Shown piece by piece: positions 1-8,232 of a stretch of 64,000 bases of DNA. This stretch comes from Chryseosolibacter sp964532595. Lineage in GTDB: Bacteria > Bacteroidota > Bacteroidia > Cytophagales > Cyclobacteriaceae. Location of the stretch: assembly GCA_964532595.1 (NCBI GenBank), contig CAZHIQ010000002.1:124001-188000 (forward strand), in the 5' to 3' direction. A program made the translations under genes and the position numbers. The first letter of the stretch is position 1. Each line of letters opens with the position of its first letter. Under the pieces are notes generated by a model. That model saw nothing but the letters and a program-made list of their open reading frames with translations. It did no database searches and had not been told where the DNA came from.

Positions 1-227
1 TTGTGGAGAAGGTTGTTATTCGTATTTACAATCGCTGGGGTAAGGAAGTATACCACTACGTTTCCGGGGGTGAGCGCACTATCTATCTCGATTGGGATGG
101 ACGCGATAGTCAGGGAAGCGAACTAAGCACTGGAATCTATTACTATTCCGCGGATGTCACCTTCACCTCAGTCGATCCGCGCAAGCGTAACCAGGTGATA
201 AAGGGTTGGGTGCATCTTATGCGATAG
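1..227 (+). CDS. C-terminal end of a type IX secretion substrate (CHU_C / gliding motility-associated C-terminal domain), 5' truncated by the window edge
   Basis: Only the last 75 or so codons are in the window; the frame is open to base 1. The visible part carries the pattern of the CHU_C domain (type B type IX sorting signal): an IYNRWGKEV block, a WDGRD motif, then STGIYYYSADV and a final strand ending VHLMR. The same NRWG...WDG...YIY arrangement ends the 1259-residue protein at 25080-28859. Proteins with this tail are exported across the outer membrane by the type IX secretion system and are often adhesins. The substrate domain of this one lies outside the window, so no function can be given. 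Confidence 0.85.
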   Translation, partial: VEKVVIRIYNRWGKEVYHYVSGGERTIYLDWDGRDSQGSELSTGIYYYSADVTFTSVDPRKRNQVIKGWVHLMR

Positions 228-239
228 ACCAATTCTTTT

Positions 240-247
240 TAGTTTTG
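240..247 (+). promoter_or_regulatory. Predicted -7 box for fabD
   Basis: TAGTTTTG matches the Bacteroidota -7 consensus TAnnTTTG exactly. It lies 26 bases before the TTG start of fabD and just after the stop of the preceding gene. The expected -33 TTTG is weak here (CTTA, 20 bases upstream). Confidence 0.5.
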
Positions 248-272
248 CCCTGAAATCAATAGCAAAGACACA

Positions 273-1145
273 TTGAAAGCGTACATTTTTCCAGGCCAGG
301 GGGCTCAGTTCCCCGGGATGGCCAAAGACCTCTACGAGGCGCGTCCCGCGGCGCGGGCACTTCTTGATCAGGCAAATGATATCCTCGGATTTGATATCCT
401 GAACGTCATGTTCAACGGTAGCGCTGATGAGCTAAAACAAACTCGTGTTACACAGCCGGCAATTTTCCTTCACTCGGTGGCCGTTGCCTTATCGTCCGAT
501 CAGTTTCAGCCAGATATGGTGGCAGGTCACTCACTCGGTGAGTTTTCGTCGCTCGTCGCCAACGGTTGTCTGTCTTTTGAAGATGGATTGCGGCTCGTAT
601 ACCAGCGGGCAATGGCGATGCAGAAGGCCTGCGAGGCAAAGCCGTCGACGATGGCTGCCATTCTTGGTTTGGACGATGCTGTGGTGGAAGAAGTGTGTGC
701 AAGTATCGACGACGTGGTCGTTGCTGCCAACTACAACTGTCCCGGCCAGCTCGTGATCTCGGGAACCATTCGCGGTGTGGAACTGGCCTGTGAGAAGCTA
801 AAAGCCGCAGGAGCGAAACGGGCTCTTCCCCTGCAGGTAGGGGGTGCTTTTCACTCCCCTCTGATGGAGCCGGCGCGCGAGGAACTGGCAGGTGCAATCG
901 AGGCCGCGGCCTTCAAGACTCCGGTTTGTCCCGTGTATCAAAATGCTACCGCCTCAGCATCTTCCGATGTGACAATTATTAAGAAAAACCTTATCGACCA
1001 GCTGACCGCACCGGTGCGTTGGACTCAATCGGTTGCCCGCATGACACAGGACGGGGCTACTCAGTTTATCGAATGTGGTCCAGGCAAAGTATTGCAAGGT
1101 CTGGTGAAGAAGATTTCGCCGGATGTCGAGGTGTCGAGCCTCTGA
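273..1145 (+). CDS. fabD: Malonyl-CoA:ACP transacylase
   Basis: FabD moves the malonyl group from malonyl-CoA to acyl carrier protein, supplying the extender unit of type II fatty acid synthesis in the cytoplasm. The 290-residue product opens with the family signature FPGQGAQFPGM, has the nucleophile elbow GHSLGE with catalytic Ser87, and the active-site histidine in GAFHSPLM (His194); the length is normal. The start is TTG: the conserved N terminus MKAYIFPGQG begins exactly there and no nearby ATG is in frame. It is read alone; the next gene, folK, is convergent, with its stop 6 bases away. Confidence 0.96.
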   Translation: MKAYIFPGQGAQFPGMAKDLYEARPAARALLDQANDILGFDILNVMFNGSADELKQTRVTQPAIFLHSVAVALSSDQFQPDMVAGHSLGEFSSLVANGCLSFEDGLRLVYQRAMAMQKACEAKPSTMAAILGLDDAVVEEVCASIDDVVVAANYNCPGQLVISGTIRGVELACEKLKAAGAKRALPLQVGGAFHSPLMEPAREELAGAIEAAAFKTPVCPVYQNATASASSDVTIIKKNLIDQLTAPVRWTQSVARMTQDGATQFIECGPGKVLQGLVKKISPDVEVSSL

Positions 1146-1151
1146 CAAATA

Positions 1152-1634
1152 TTAAATACGCGTGGCCATCAGCGTGTCCGGCGATTCGTCCAAGAGTTGC
1201 CGGACACTCTTTTTTAGAGCGGGATGAATAAAATCAGGGGCTAGATCGGCCAGAGGTAACAGCGCGAAACGCCGAAAGGGGAGACCGGGGTGTGGAACCA
1301 CCAGGTCGGGTTCGTTAAGGATGAGGTCGCCAAAAAGCAGAATGTCAATATCGATAATCCGGGGGCCCCATCGCTCAAGACGCACTCTGCCCATTTCGCA
1401 TTCAATCTCCAGTAATGTCTTTAATAATGGCCGTGGGGTCATAGAACTGGTGATTTCGAGGGCCTGGTTGTAAAAATCCGGCTGATCGGATTTTCCCCAG
1501 GGGGCTGTGCGGTAAATGGCCGACCGAGCGATAATAGGACCTGCCTGCCCTGCGATCCGGTCGGCGGCTAATGACAGATTTTGGAGCGGAATGCCCTCGT
1601 TTGAGCCCAGCAGCAAAAAAATCCTGTAATTCAT
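1152..1634 (-). CDS. folK: 2-amino-4-hydroxy-6-hydroxymethyldihydropteridine diphosphokinase
   Basis: FolK transfers pyrophosphate from ATP to 6-hydroxymethyl-7,8-dihydropterin in folate synthesis. The 160-residue product has the N-terminal LLLGSN, the middle AIYRTAPWG...QPDFYNQAL block, and the magnesium/ATP signature RWGPRIIDIDIL with the two essential aspartates. I chose the ATG giving MNYRIFLLLGSN; an in-frame upstream start would add six residues and bring it to within a few bases of the -7 box. It is divergent from sppA, and the two promoters lie back to back in the 73-base gap. Confidence 0.95.
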   Translation of the reverse strand: MNYRIFLLLGSNEGIPLQNLSLAADRIAGQAGPIIARSAIYRTAPWGKSDQPDFYNQALEITSSMTPRPLLKTLLEIECEMGRVRLERWGPRIIDIDILLFGDLILNEPDLVVPHPGLPFRRFALLPLADLAPDFIHPALKKSVRQLLDESPDTLMATRI

Positions 1635-1649
1635 AGGGATGCCCGGCGA

Positions 1650-1657
1650 CAAACTTA
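1650..1657 (-). promoter_or_regulatory. Predicted -7 box for folK
   Basis: Read leftwards, TAAGTTTG is an exact TAnnTTTG match 16 bases before the folK ATG. It is only 24 bases from the rightward -7 box of sppA, so each promoter's -33 region would fall next to the other's -7 box. No clean -33 TTTG is seen. Confidence 0.45.
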
Positions 1658-1658
1658 C

Positions 1659-1689
1659 TTTATATTACTCATACTAATCTTTACTTTTG
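1659..1689 (+). promoter_or_regulatory. Predicted promoter of sppA (TTTA, 19 bases, TACTTTTG)
   Basis: TTTA at 1659-1662, 19 bases of spacer and TACTTTTG at 1682-1689 fit the Bacteroidota -33/-7 pattern with one mismatch. The same TTTA-N19-TACTTTTG arrangement is found in front of rpsF. Transcription would start near 1696, which rules out the upstream TTG (1687) as the sppA start. Confidence 0.6.
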
Positions 1690-1707
1690 GTCTTTAAATA
1701 TACCACT

Positions 1708-3474
1708 ATGAGTTTTGGAAAAGCCTTTCTTTCGTCATGCCTCGGCGCGCTCACGGCGATGGTCGTCTTCTTTTTACTGACGTTCCTCTTTTTCACGGCG
1801 CTGGTCGCTGGCCTTTCGGACGACAAGCAGGTTGTGGTTAAGGACAACTCAGTCCTACACCTTGAACTCGATGCACAAGTGACAGAGCTCGAGGTCGACG
1901 ACCCCTTGGCAGGTCTGCCTTTTCCAGGTCAACAAAAACGAATCGGACTGATTCAGTTGAAACAGGCTATAGATGACGCTCGTCAGAATGATAACATCGA
2001 GGGAGTGTATGTCGAGATTCGCCAGCCTCTTACTGGCTTCTCGTCGCTGGAGGAGATTCGCCGGTCGTTGCTCGATTTCCGCGAGAGCGGTAAATGGGTG
2101 GTGGCATACAGCGAGGTGATGACCGAAGGCGCTTATTACCTGGCATCGGCAGCCGATGAAGTTTATCTTCATCCCGAAGGTGAAATGGAGTTCAATGGTC
2201 TTAGCGTCAGCATCGGCTTTTACAAGAAGCTTTTGGATAAGCTCGAGATTAAGCCCCAGGTCTTTCGGGTAGGTGAATTCAAGAGCGCTGTTGAACCTTT
2301 CCTGCTCGAAGAACTTAGTAAAGAAAACCGGTTGCAACTGACCGAAATGGTCAACGGTATTTATGATAATATCCTCGACAACGTCGCTGAGTCGCGTGGG
2401 ATAGATCGGACGCGCCTGGAAGAGATTTCGGATCAGATGTTGGTTCGCAACGCTGACGATGCGCTGGAACTTAAGTTGGTTGATGGTCTGCTTTATCAGG
2501 ACGAGTTCCATAATGTAATACGAGAAAAATTGTCGATTCCCGAAGACGAGGATATAAGGTTCGTCAAGTACAAAGATTATCGTAAGAGTTTCTCGACATA
2601 CAAACGATCTCCGAATGAGGTCGCTGTCATCGTGGCTGAAGGAACAATAGTTCAGGGAGAGGGAAGTCAATCAGACCTCGAGATTACTGCGGAAAAGTAC
2701 GTGAAGGAAATAAGAAAAGCGCGGAAGAACGATAACGTAAAGGCTATAGTGTTGCGTGTAAATTCCCCCGGTGGCGCCTACACGACTTCCGATATGATCT
2801 GGCGCGAGGTTAAGCTGGCCGCCGCCGAGAAGCCGGTAATCGCATCGATGTCTGATTACGCAGCATCGGGTGGATACTATATTGCCATGGCGTGTGATAC
2901 CATCGTTGCTCAGCCCAATACTATTACAGGGTCAATTGGAATTTTCGGTGTTATGTTCGACATGAGCAGCTTCCTCGGCAACAAGCTTGGCGTAACCTTC
3001 GATGAAGTTCGCACGGGTGATTTTGGTGATCTGTATACTGTGACACGCCCGCTAACCCCGGCAGAGCGAAATATCATTCAGCGAAATCTGGAGAAATACT
3101 ACGACTCGTTTACAGCGAAAGCAGCTGAAGGTCGCAGTGTATCACAGGAGCAAATATTGCGTGTGGCTTCGGGACGCGTATGGACCGGGCAGCAGGCGCT
3201 GGAGCATAAGCTGGTTGATGTATTGGGTGGAATAGATGACGCGATACGGATTGCTGCTGAGAAAGCGAATATTGCCGACGACTACAAGGTTCGGTATTAC
3301 CCTGCGCCTACAACATTTATTGAACAGTTGATGAAAGGACTTGAAACAAGCGCTCGCGCCGGACTGGTTCGTCAGTACGTGGGTGACCTATACCCGATGT
3401 TTGAGCGCGTGCGCCAAGTGAAACAGTACGAAGGTATTCAGGCGCGCATGCCCTTTGAGTTCGAGTTTCATTAA
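1708..3474 (+). CDS. sppA: Signal peptide peptidase SppA, long (67K) type
   Basis: A membrane-bound serine protease that cleaves signal peptides left in the inner membrane. The 588-residue product has one N-terminal membrane helix (about residues 8-35) and two tandem S49 domains. The catalytic dyad of the long form is visible: Lys192 in VGEFKSAVEPF of the first domain and Ser387 in SDYAASGGYYIAM of the second. The length fits the E. coli-type double-domain enzyme rather than the short archaeal/Gram-positive form. The start is the ATG at 1708, because an in-frame TTG 21 bases earlier lies inside the predicted -7 box. It is divergent from folK and followed by bioB on the same strand. Confidence 0.95.
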   Translation: MSFGKAFLSSCLGALTAMVVFFLLTFLFFTALVAGLSDDKQVVVKDNSVLHLELDAQVTELEVDDPLAGLPFPGQQKRIGLIQLKQAIDDARQNDNIEGVYVEIRQPLTGFSSLEEIRRSLLDFRESGKWVVAYSEVMTEGAYYLASAADEVYLHPEGEMEFNGLSVSIGFYKKLLDKLEIKPQVFRVGEFKSAVEPFLLEELSKENRLQLTEMVNGIYDNILDNVAESRGIDRTRLEEISDQMLVRNADDALELKLVDGLLYQDEFHNVIREKLSIPEDEDIRFVKYKDYRKSFSTYKRSPNEVAVIVAEGTIVQGEGSQSDLEITAEKYVKEIRKARKNDNVKAIVLRVNSPGGAYTTSDMIWREVKLAAAEKPVIASMSDYAASGGYYIAMACDTIVAQPNTITGSIGIFGVMFDMSSFLGNKLGVTFDEVRTGDFGDLYTVTRPLTPAERNIIQRNLEKYYDSFTAKAAEGRSVSQEQILRVASGRVWTGQQALEHKLVDVLGGIDDAIRIAAEKANIADDYKVRYYPAPTTFIEQLMKGLETSARAGLVRQYVGDLYPMFERVRQVKQYEGIQARMPFEFEFH

Positions 3475-3519
3475 TATCAATAAGCGCTGTAATTTTTTGT
3501 CACTTCTTAATTCTGGATT

Positions 3520-4488
3520 TTGAGTACTGCTATTCGTAACGATTGGACCCGCGAAGAAATCGCTGATATTTATAACAAGCCCGTTCTGGAACTCATTTAC
3601 GAGGCGGCAACTGTGCATCGTAAATTTCATGAACCTTCCGAGGTTCAGGTTTGCACACTTTTATCGGTAAAGACCGGCGGCTGCCCGGAAGACTGCGCCT
3701 ATTGCCCCCAGGCTGCCCGTTATCATACCGGAGTAACGGTTCACAAGCTGCTTGAAGTCGACGAGGTGTTGGCAAAGGCAAGGGAAGCGCGTGATGCAGG
3801 CAGCAGTCGCTTTTGTATGGGAGCCGCATGGCGCGAGGTTCGGGATAACCGCGACTTTGATAAGGTCATCGAGATGGTAAAAGGTGTCAACCAGTTAGGG
3901 CTTGAGGTGTGTTGTACGCTGGGTATGCTCACTCATGAGCAAGCGCTTAAGCTAAAGGAAGCCGGTCTTTACGCTTACAATCATAATCTCGACACAAGCG
4001 AGGAGTTCTACGGTGATATTATTACAACCCGCAATTATGACGACCGTCTGGAGACGCTCGAGAACGTCCGGAAGGCAAAGATATCAGTATGCTCCGGTGG
4101 TATTATCGGATTGGGGGAGCATGAACGCGATAGGATCGGTATGTTGCACGTATTGGCTACGTTGCCCGAACATCCGGAGTCGGTACCGGTGAATGCACTG
4201 GTTCCTGTTGAAGGAACGCCGCTGGAAGATCAGCCACGAGTCACCGTGTGGGAGATGGTACGAATGATCGCCACGGCGCGTATCATTATGCCGAGGGCAA
4301 TGGTTCGTCTTTCTGCCGGTCGTGTACGGATGTCGTTGGAAGAACAGGCGTTGTGTTTTCTGGCTGGAGCGAATAGTATTTTCGCAGGTGACAAATTGCT
4401 GACAACTCCTAATCCCGACTACGTCGACGATCAGCGCATGTTCCAGGTGTTGCAATTGAAGCCAAGAAAGGCAGCAGTACACGCATAA
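3520..4488 (+). CDS. bioB: Biotin synthase
   Basis: A radical-SAM enzyme that inserts sulfur into dethiobiotin in the last step of biotin synthesis. The [4Fe-4S]-binding cysteines C55-x3-C59-x2-C62 are in GGCPEDCAYCPQ. Other family blocks are FCMGAAWR, YNHNLDTSEEFY and VNALVPVEGTPLED near the C-terminal third; 322 residues is usual. The start is TTG, with no suitable ATG before the conserved N-terminal helix (NDWTREEIADIYNKPV). No other biotin gene is adjacent, which is common in Bacteroidota. No biotin operator is recognisable in the 45-base gap after sppA. Confidence 0.97.
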   Translation: MSTAIRNDWTREEIADIYNKPVLELIYEAATVHRKFHEPSEVQVCTLLSVKTGGCPEDCAYCPQAARYHTGVTVHKLLEVDEVLAKAREARDAGSSRFCMGAAWREVRDNRDFDKVIEMVKGVNQLGLEVCCTLGMLTHEQALKLKEAGLYAYNHNLDTSEEFYGDIITTRNYDDRLETLENVRKAKISVCSGGIIGLGEHERDRIGMLHVLATLPEHPESVPVNALVPVEGTPLEDQPRVTVWEMVRMIATARIIMPRAMVRLSAGRVRMSLEEQALCFLAGANSIFAGDKLLTTPNPDYVDDQRMFQVLQLKPRKAAVHA

Positions 4489-4506
4489 GAACACAAGGCG
4501 TTTCAA

Positions 4507-4547
4507 CTGTCGTTTAAGCATTTTAGCTGTTCTTCTGTCGCTTAAGC
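4507..4547 (+). repeat. Two 13-bp direct repeats CTGTCG(T/C)TTAAGC upstream of the esterase gene
   Basis: CTGTCGTTTAAGC at 4507-4519 and CTGTCGCTTAAGC at 4535-4547 differ at one base and are spaced 28 bp start to start. They lie just upstream of a -7 box at 4559, so the second copy covers the -33 position. A related core, TGTCGTTTAA, recurs at 12106-12115 before the membrane cytochrome gene. This is the layout of a regulator-binding site, but no regulator can be named. Confidence 0.4.
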
Positions 4548-4558
4548 GTCCCGTGGTA

Positions 4559-4566
4559 TAGTTTTG
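4559..4566 (+). promoter_or_regulatory. Predicted -7 box for the secreted esterase
   Basis: TAGTTTTG is an exact TAnnTTTG match 40 bases before the ATG at 4607. No TTTG is present at the -33 distance; a direct repeat occupies that place, which would suit an activator-dependent promoter. Confidence 0.45.
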
Positions 4567-4606
4567 TTAACTGGCTATACGCATCTGTCGATGCAATGCT
4601 AAAGCC

Positions 4607-7462
4607 ATGAACACCAGACTATACTGCTTATTCGCTGTCGCTCTTTTCTTTACTTGTTATTCGCGCGGTTACAGCCAGGTAGATACGTCGTATGTGTACA
4701 ATCCGTCAGCACCCTTCGGACCGCTCGACATTAGAATCGCCCAGTCGCCTACGCGTTATCATTATCTCAAGGAAGGTGAGACGTTCAGTTTCCGCGGAAC
4801 GCGAACGTATTATGACATGACGAGTTGGGACTCAAGTCCCTATAAAGAGGGTCATCTGGTTCATCGTACCGCTGATGGTGATCGTTTCATTATGAATTAT
4901 CGATTGCTGATACCGGATGAATACCGTGCTGATTTTCCTGACGGTTATCCACTGATCGTTGTCTTCCACGGATTGGGTGAGCGCGGAAATTGTGCTGAAT
5001 ATGCCTGCTATCATGCCGATCGTACGTGGTCTCCGGTTGCCAATAACCCACCTGCACCCACAAGTCCCAATAGCCCTTTGATGAACAATGACCACAACCT
5101 GTTGCATGGCGGCCAGGTTCATTTGAGTGCGATGAAACGTGCAGAAGGACGTTTGCCCGGTGACGCAAGTTTGAATTCGCGTGCATTCCCCGGATTTGTC
5201 CTTTTTCCACAGAACCTTAACGGTTGGGATAGATGGTCAGTGGAAGATGTCATCCGCATCATTCGACTGATCACGAAGAAGTATAACATCAACGAGGACC
5301 GTATCTATGTTGAAGGTATTTCGAACGGGGGGCATGGTATGTATCAGGCGCTTAAGCGTGCGCCCTGGCTTTTTGCTGCCGGTATTGCGATGTCGGCAAT
5401 AGACGATGGCGCTATCAACGCGAATGGAGTGGCCGAGAGCATTGCGCATATACCGCTGTGGGTTTTTCAGGGAGGTATGGATGAGAATCCTCTTCCGTCG
5501 AAGACGGTACGTTATATTCAGCAGTTCCGGGCTGCTGGCGCGTCTGTTCGATATACGCTATATCCGGAGCTGGGACATGGTACCTGGAACAAGGCATTCA
5601 ACGAGCCGGAGTTCTTTTCCTGGTTGTTGGGTAAACAAAAAAATAACCTTCATACTTATCAGAGTACCCGGTTTATTTGTTCAAATGAGGGCACCCGACT
5701 GGAGGTTGCGGCGGGTTTCCCTGCATACCAGTGGCAATACAACGGCAGCATAATTAGCGGCGCTGATGGTCCGGTTTTGATGGCCAAAGATCCCGGTGAG
5801 TATCGTGTACGTTATGCGCGCGTTGCAAATCCTTCCGAGAACCAGTGGAATTCGTGGTCGCAGGTTGTCACTCTTTCGGCAACGGAGCCGCCGCGGGCGG
5901 TTATAGAGCAGCTTTCAACGGTGAAGCTGCCGGGGCTGGACGGCGGATCTCAGGCACGTTTGCGGTCAGCCGGCGATTATGATCAGTATTTTTGGTATCG
6001 CAACGGGCACCCTATTGACCTTCCCGGGAATGTGGATGACACACTTCGGTACGTTACGTTTCCGTCATCTTCCGGCGACGGCCAGTACACGCTGGTGGTG
6101 ACAGAACTGGGGTGTAAAAGCGATCCATCATCGCCTGTCTCGATTGTCTATGGAGATCGCGCTGAAATCAACGTCACTGCGCCGGCTGACTTCGAGGGAA
6201 TATCGCTGTCGCCCTCGGAGACGGTTTTGTCATGGACCGATCAATCAAACAACGAGTCGGGGTTTGAGATTTGGCGACGAAAATCCGGCGAAAACTGGAA
6301 GTGGGTCGGCATTACCGGTCCCAATTCTACAAGCTTTGATGATAATAGGGTCGAACCCAACGCCGCCTATCAATATAAGATACGCGCCGTAAGTAACACG
6401 GGACGCTCGGATTACATACCGTCAGGTGCCAACGGCATTACAGTGGAAACCATAGAGGACAACGAGGAGCCTACGGTACCGACTTCTCTGAAGATAAAAA
6501 ATACAGGCGTCGGAGAAGTGACCCTGACGTGGAGTCCCGCCACGGACAACACGCGGATCCGGGAATATGTAATTATCGTGGGCGATGAAACGATACATAC
6601 AAACTCGGCCGATACTACCTTCGTTCTTACAGATCTGCCAATCAACCAGGAGTACAGTGTTTCTGTATATGCAGTTGATTTGTCTCGCAACGAAGGTGGC
6701 GCGAGCGACCCCGTGAGCGTCAGTACCTACGTTTCAGGATTGTTTTACCGCCACACCACCGGGTCGTGGACTTCGCTCGATTCAATTGACTGGAGTTGGG
6801 CGGAATTTACCGGAACAATTGGTACCTTTTCGCTTGCACCCAAGACACAGGATGATTACTACAATCTTAGCTTCGAAGGATTTATCTTCATCGAGGAGGA
6901 GGGAACGTATCAGTTTAGAATTACGTCGAGCGATGGTACACGCTTGTGGCTCAACGACCGACGAATTATCGATAATGACGGTATTCATGAGGAACCGAAA
7001 ACTGAAATGAGCGGTGAGATAGAGCTTGATCGTGGAGGTCATCACATCTATCTGCAGTATTTCGAAGACGTCCAAACTGATACATTGCTGGTTGAATACA
7101 AAGGGCCGGATACCGGCGAAGAGTGGATCCCAATTCCACGAGCTGCGCTCAAGAGCCACGAAGATGCCATTACAGGAATTGGCGATGAGGGCGGAGAAAG
7201 TGCATTCCGGGTTAGTGTGTATCCTAACCCGACCACACACGATAACGTAACCGTCCAGGTTGAAAGTGTCCTTGATGCCCCTGTTCGCGTACGGGTGCAT
7301 GATACCATGGGGCGAACGGTGCTAGACCATACCTATGGTATCGCCGAGCTGTCGTATGGTATTGCGTTACCTCAGGGAAGCATTACCGGCGCGGGGATGT
7401 ACATTGTTGAAGTCTTGCAAGGGAGGATGCGGAAAACAGAGCGGGTAGTCATCCGCCGGTAA
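4607..7462 (+). CDS. Secreted multidomain esterase (alpha/beta hydrolase, two FN3, PA14, type IX sorting domain)
   Basis: The 951-residue protein starts with a signal peptide (about residues 1-24, cleaved after GYSQ). Residues 90-345 form a PHB-depolymerase/feruloyl-esterase-like alpha/beta hydrolase with an oxyanion-side HGLGERG motif and a probable triad Ser239 (GISNG), Asp292 (GGMDENP) and His324 (LGHGTW). A spacer with an Ig-like look follows, then two fibronectin type III domains (about 515-610 and 622-712) and a PA14 domain (about 715-845) with FRITSSDGTRLWLN. The last 75 residues are a Por-type (type A) type IX sorting domain, with SVYPNPT and a closing basic strand. PA14 and FN3 domains suggest carbohydrate binding, so a polysaccharide-linked ester is the likely substrate; this is inference. 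Its last 14 bases overlap the convergent response regulator gene. Confidence 0.88.
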   Translation: MNTRLYCLFAVALFFTCYSRGYSQVDTSYVYNPSAPFGPLDIRIAQSPTRYHYLKEGETFSFRGTRTYYDMTSWDSSPYKEGHLVHRTADGDRFIMNYRLLIPDEYRADFPDGYPLIVVFHGLGERGNCAEYACYHADRTWSPVANNPPAPTSPNSPLMNNDHNLLHGGQVHLSAMKRAEGRLPGDASLNSRAFPGFVLFPQNLNGWDRWSVEDVIRIIRLITKKYNINEDRIYVEGISNGGHGMYQALKRAPWLFAAGIAMSAIDDGAINANGVAESIAHIPLWVFQGGMDENPLPSKTVRYIQQFRAAGASVRYTLYPELGHGTWNKAFNEPEFFSWLLGKQKNNLHTYQSTRFICSNEGTRLEVAAGFPAYQWQYNGSIISGADGPVLMAKDPGEYRVRYARVANPSENQWNSWSQVVTLSATEPPRAVIEQLSTVKLPGLDGGSQARLRSAGDYDQYFWYRNGHPIDLPGNVDDTLRYVTFPSSSGDGQYTLVVTELGCKSDPSSPVSIVYGDRAEINVTAPADFEGISLSPSETVLSWTDQSNNESGFEIWRRKSGENWKWVGITGPNSTSFDDNRVEPNAAYQYKIRAVSNTGRSDYIPSGANGITVETIEDNEEPTVPTSLKIKNTGVGEVTLTWSPATDNTRIREYVIIVGDETIHTNSADTTFVLTDLPINQEYSVSVYAVDLSRNEGGASDPVSVSTYVSGLFYRHTTGSWTSLDSIDWSWAEFTGTIGTFSLAPKTQDDYYNLSFEGFIFIEEEGTYQFRITSSDGTRLWLNDRRIIDNDGIHEEPKTEMSGEIELDRGGHHIYLQYFEDVQTDTLLVEYKGPDTGEEWIPIPRAALKSHEDAITGIGDEGGESAFRVSVYPNPTTHDNVTVQVESVLDAPVRVRVHDTMGRTVLDHTYGIAELSYGIALPQGSITGAGMYIVEVLQGRMRKTERVVIRR

Positions 7463-7868
7463 TCAGGTGGTCAGCAGGTGTAGGGTCGGCCTCCGTTTCC
7501 TGGATAACTGACCGGACCAGTCCTACAATACTCCTCATTGATGCAGGTTTGACGAGTACCTTGTGTGCCCCCAGCCTTTGATACTCCCGCGCTTCGGCCG
7601 GATAATTCGTTGTCGAGTAAATGATAACCGGAATGAAGTTGAAGGCCGGGGTTCTTTTTATTTCGATCAGAAACTGTTTGCCGCTCATGATGGGCATGTT
7701 GACATCAGCGAAAATGAAGTCGGGGAGGACTACAAGCTCATTCAGGAGACGAAGACCTTCGGCGCCGTCTTTTGCAGTAATGCAAACGGGAGAGGGATGT
7801 ATTTCAGAGAGCGCTTCCTGAAAAAACTCCCGGTCCTCGGGGTCGTCGTCAATATAGAGGATGGTCAT
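7449..7868 (-). CDS. Single-domain response regulator
   Basis: A 139-residue CheY-like receiver with no output domain. The acidic pocket is D7-D8-D9, the phosphoacceptor is Asp55 (FADVNMP), the switch residues are Ser85-Thr86 and the conserved lysine is Lys107 (LVKPAS). The form DDDPEDREFF...MP..SGKQFL is that of the stand-alone regulators common in Cytophagales, usually partnered by hybrid histidine kinases. No kinase is nearby. Its 3' end overlaps the convergent esterase gene by 14 bases, and the 98-residue unknown gene lies 11 bases upstream on the same strand, so those two are probably co-transcribed. Confidence 0.93.
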   Translation of the reverse strand: MTILYIDDDPEDREFFQEALSEIHPSPVCITAKDGAEGLRLLNELVVLPDFIFADVNMPIMSGKQFLIEIKRTPAFNFIPVIIYSTTNYPAEAREYQRLGAHKVLVKPASMRSIVGLVRSVIQETEADPTPADHLITGG

Positions 7869-7879
7869 AGCCGATTCGA

Positions 7880-8176
7880 TTAATGGTTAACCAGCGCGGG
7901 GTCAACCGTGTAATGGTTATGAGGTTCGTAGTGGTGGAAGTTCTCGTCAATCTCGAACTGCATGATCCGGGCGACGTCTGTAATCAAGATCACCTTACCC
8001 GAGAGAGGGTCGTGTAGGGCGACACCGCTTTCTGTGACTTCGAGGATGTGCAGATGATTCACCTGCCACATTTCTCCCATCAGCCGGAAGCGAATACCGA
8101 TGTCCGGACGGCGGTCGCGGAGTTCATGCAGAAGGCGCTTGAACTCCAAAATGGGAATAGTCGAGTTGGTAGCCAT
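7880..8176 (-). CDS. Conserved hypothetical protein, 98 residues
   Basis: I do not recognise the family. The product is soluble, with an N-terminal helix (FKRLLHELRDRRPDIGIRF) followed by beta-rich sequence (RLMGEMWQVNHLHILEV, GVALHDPLSGKVILITDV) and a histidine-rich tail (HHYEPHNHYTVDP). There is no signal peptide or membrane segment. The gene is 11 bases upstream of the response regulator on the same strand, so the two may work together. The sequence is compatible with a small sensory or adaptor domain, but nothing shows it directly. Confidence 0.75.
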   Translation of the reverse strand: MATNSTIPILEFKRLLHELRDRRPDIGIRFRLMGEMWQVNHLHILEVTESGVALHDPLSGKVILITDVARIMQFEIDENFHHYEPHNHYTVDPALVNH

Positions 8177-8232
8177 GGCCTTTTTTCGACTTGCCGTGTA
8201 CGAAAAAACTATGCCAATGGCCGGTAGGAGTA

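Noticed and set aside
1855..2670. 271-codon open frame on the minus strand inside sppA
   Set aside because: It lies wholly inside a gene with conserved catalytic motifs, and its translation has no recognisable domain; an antisense shadow.
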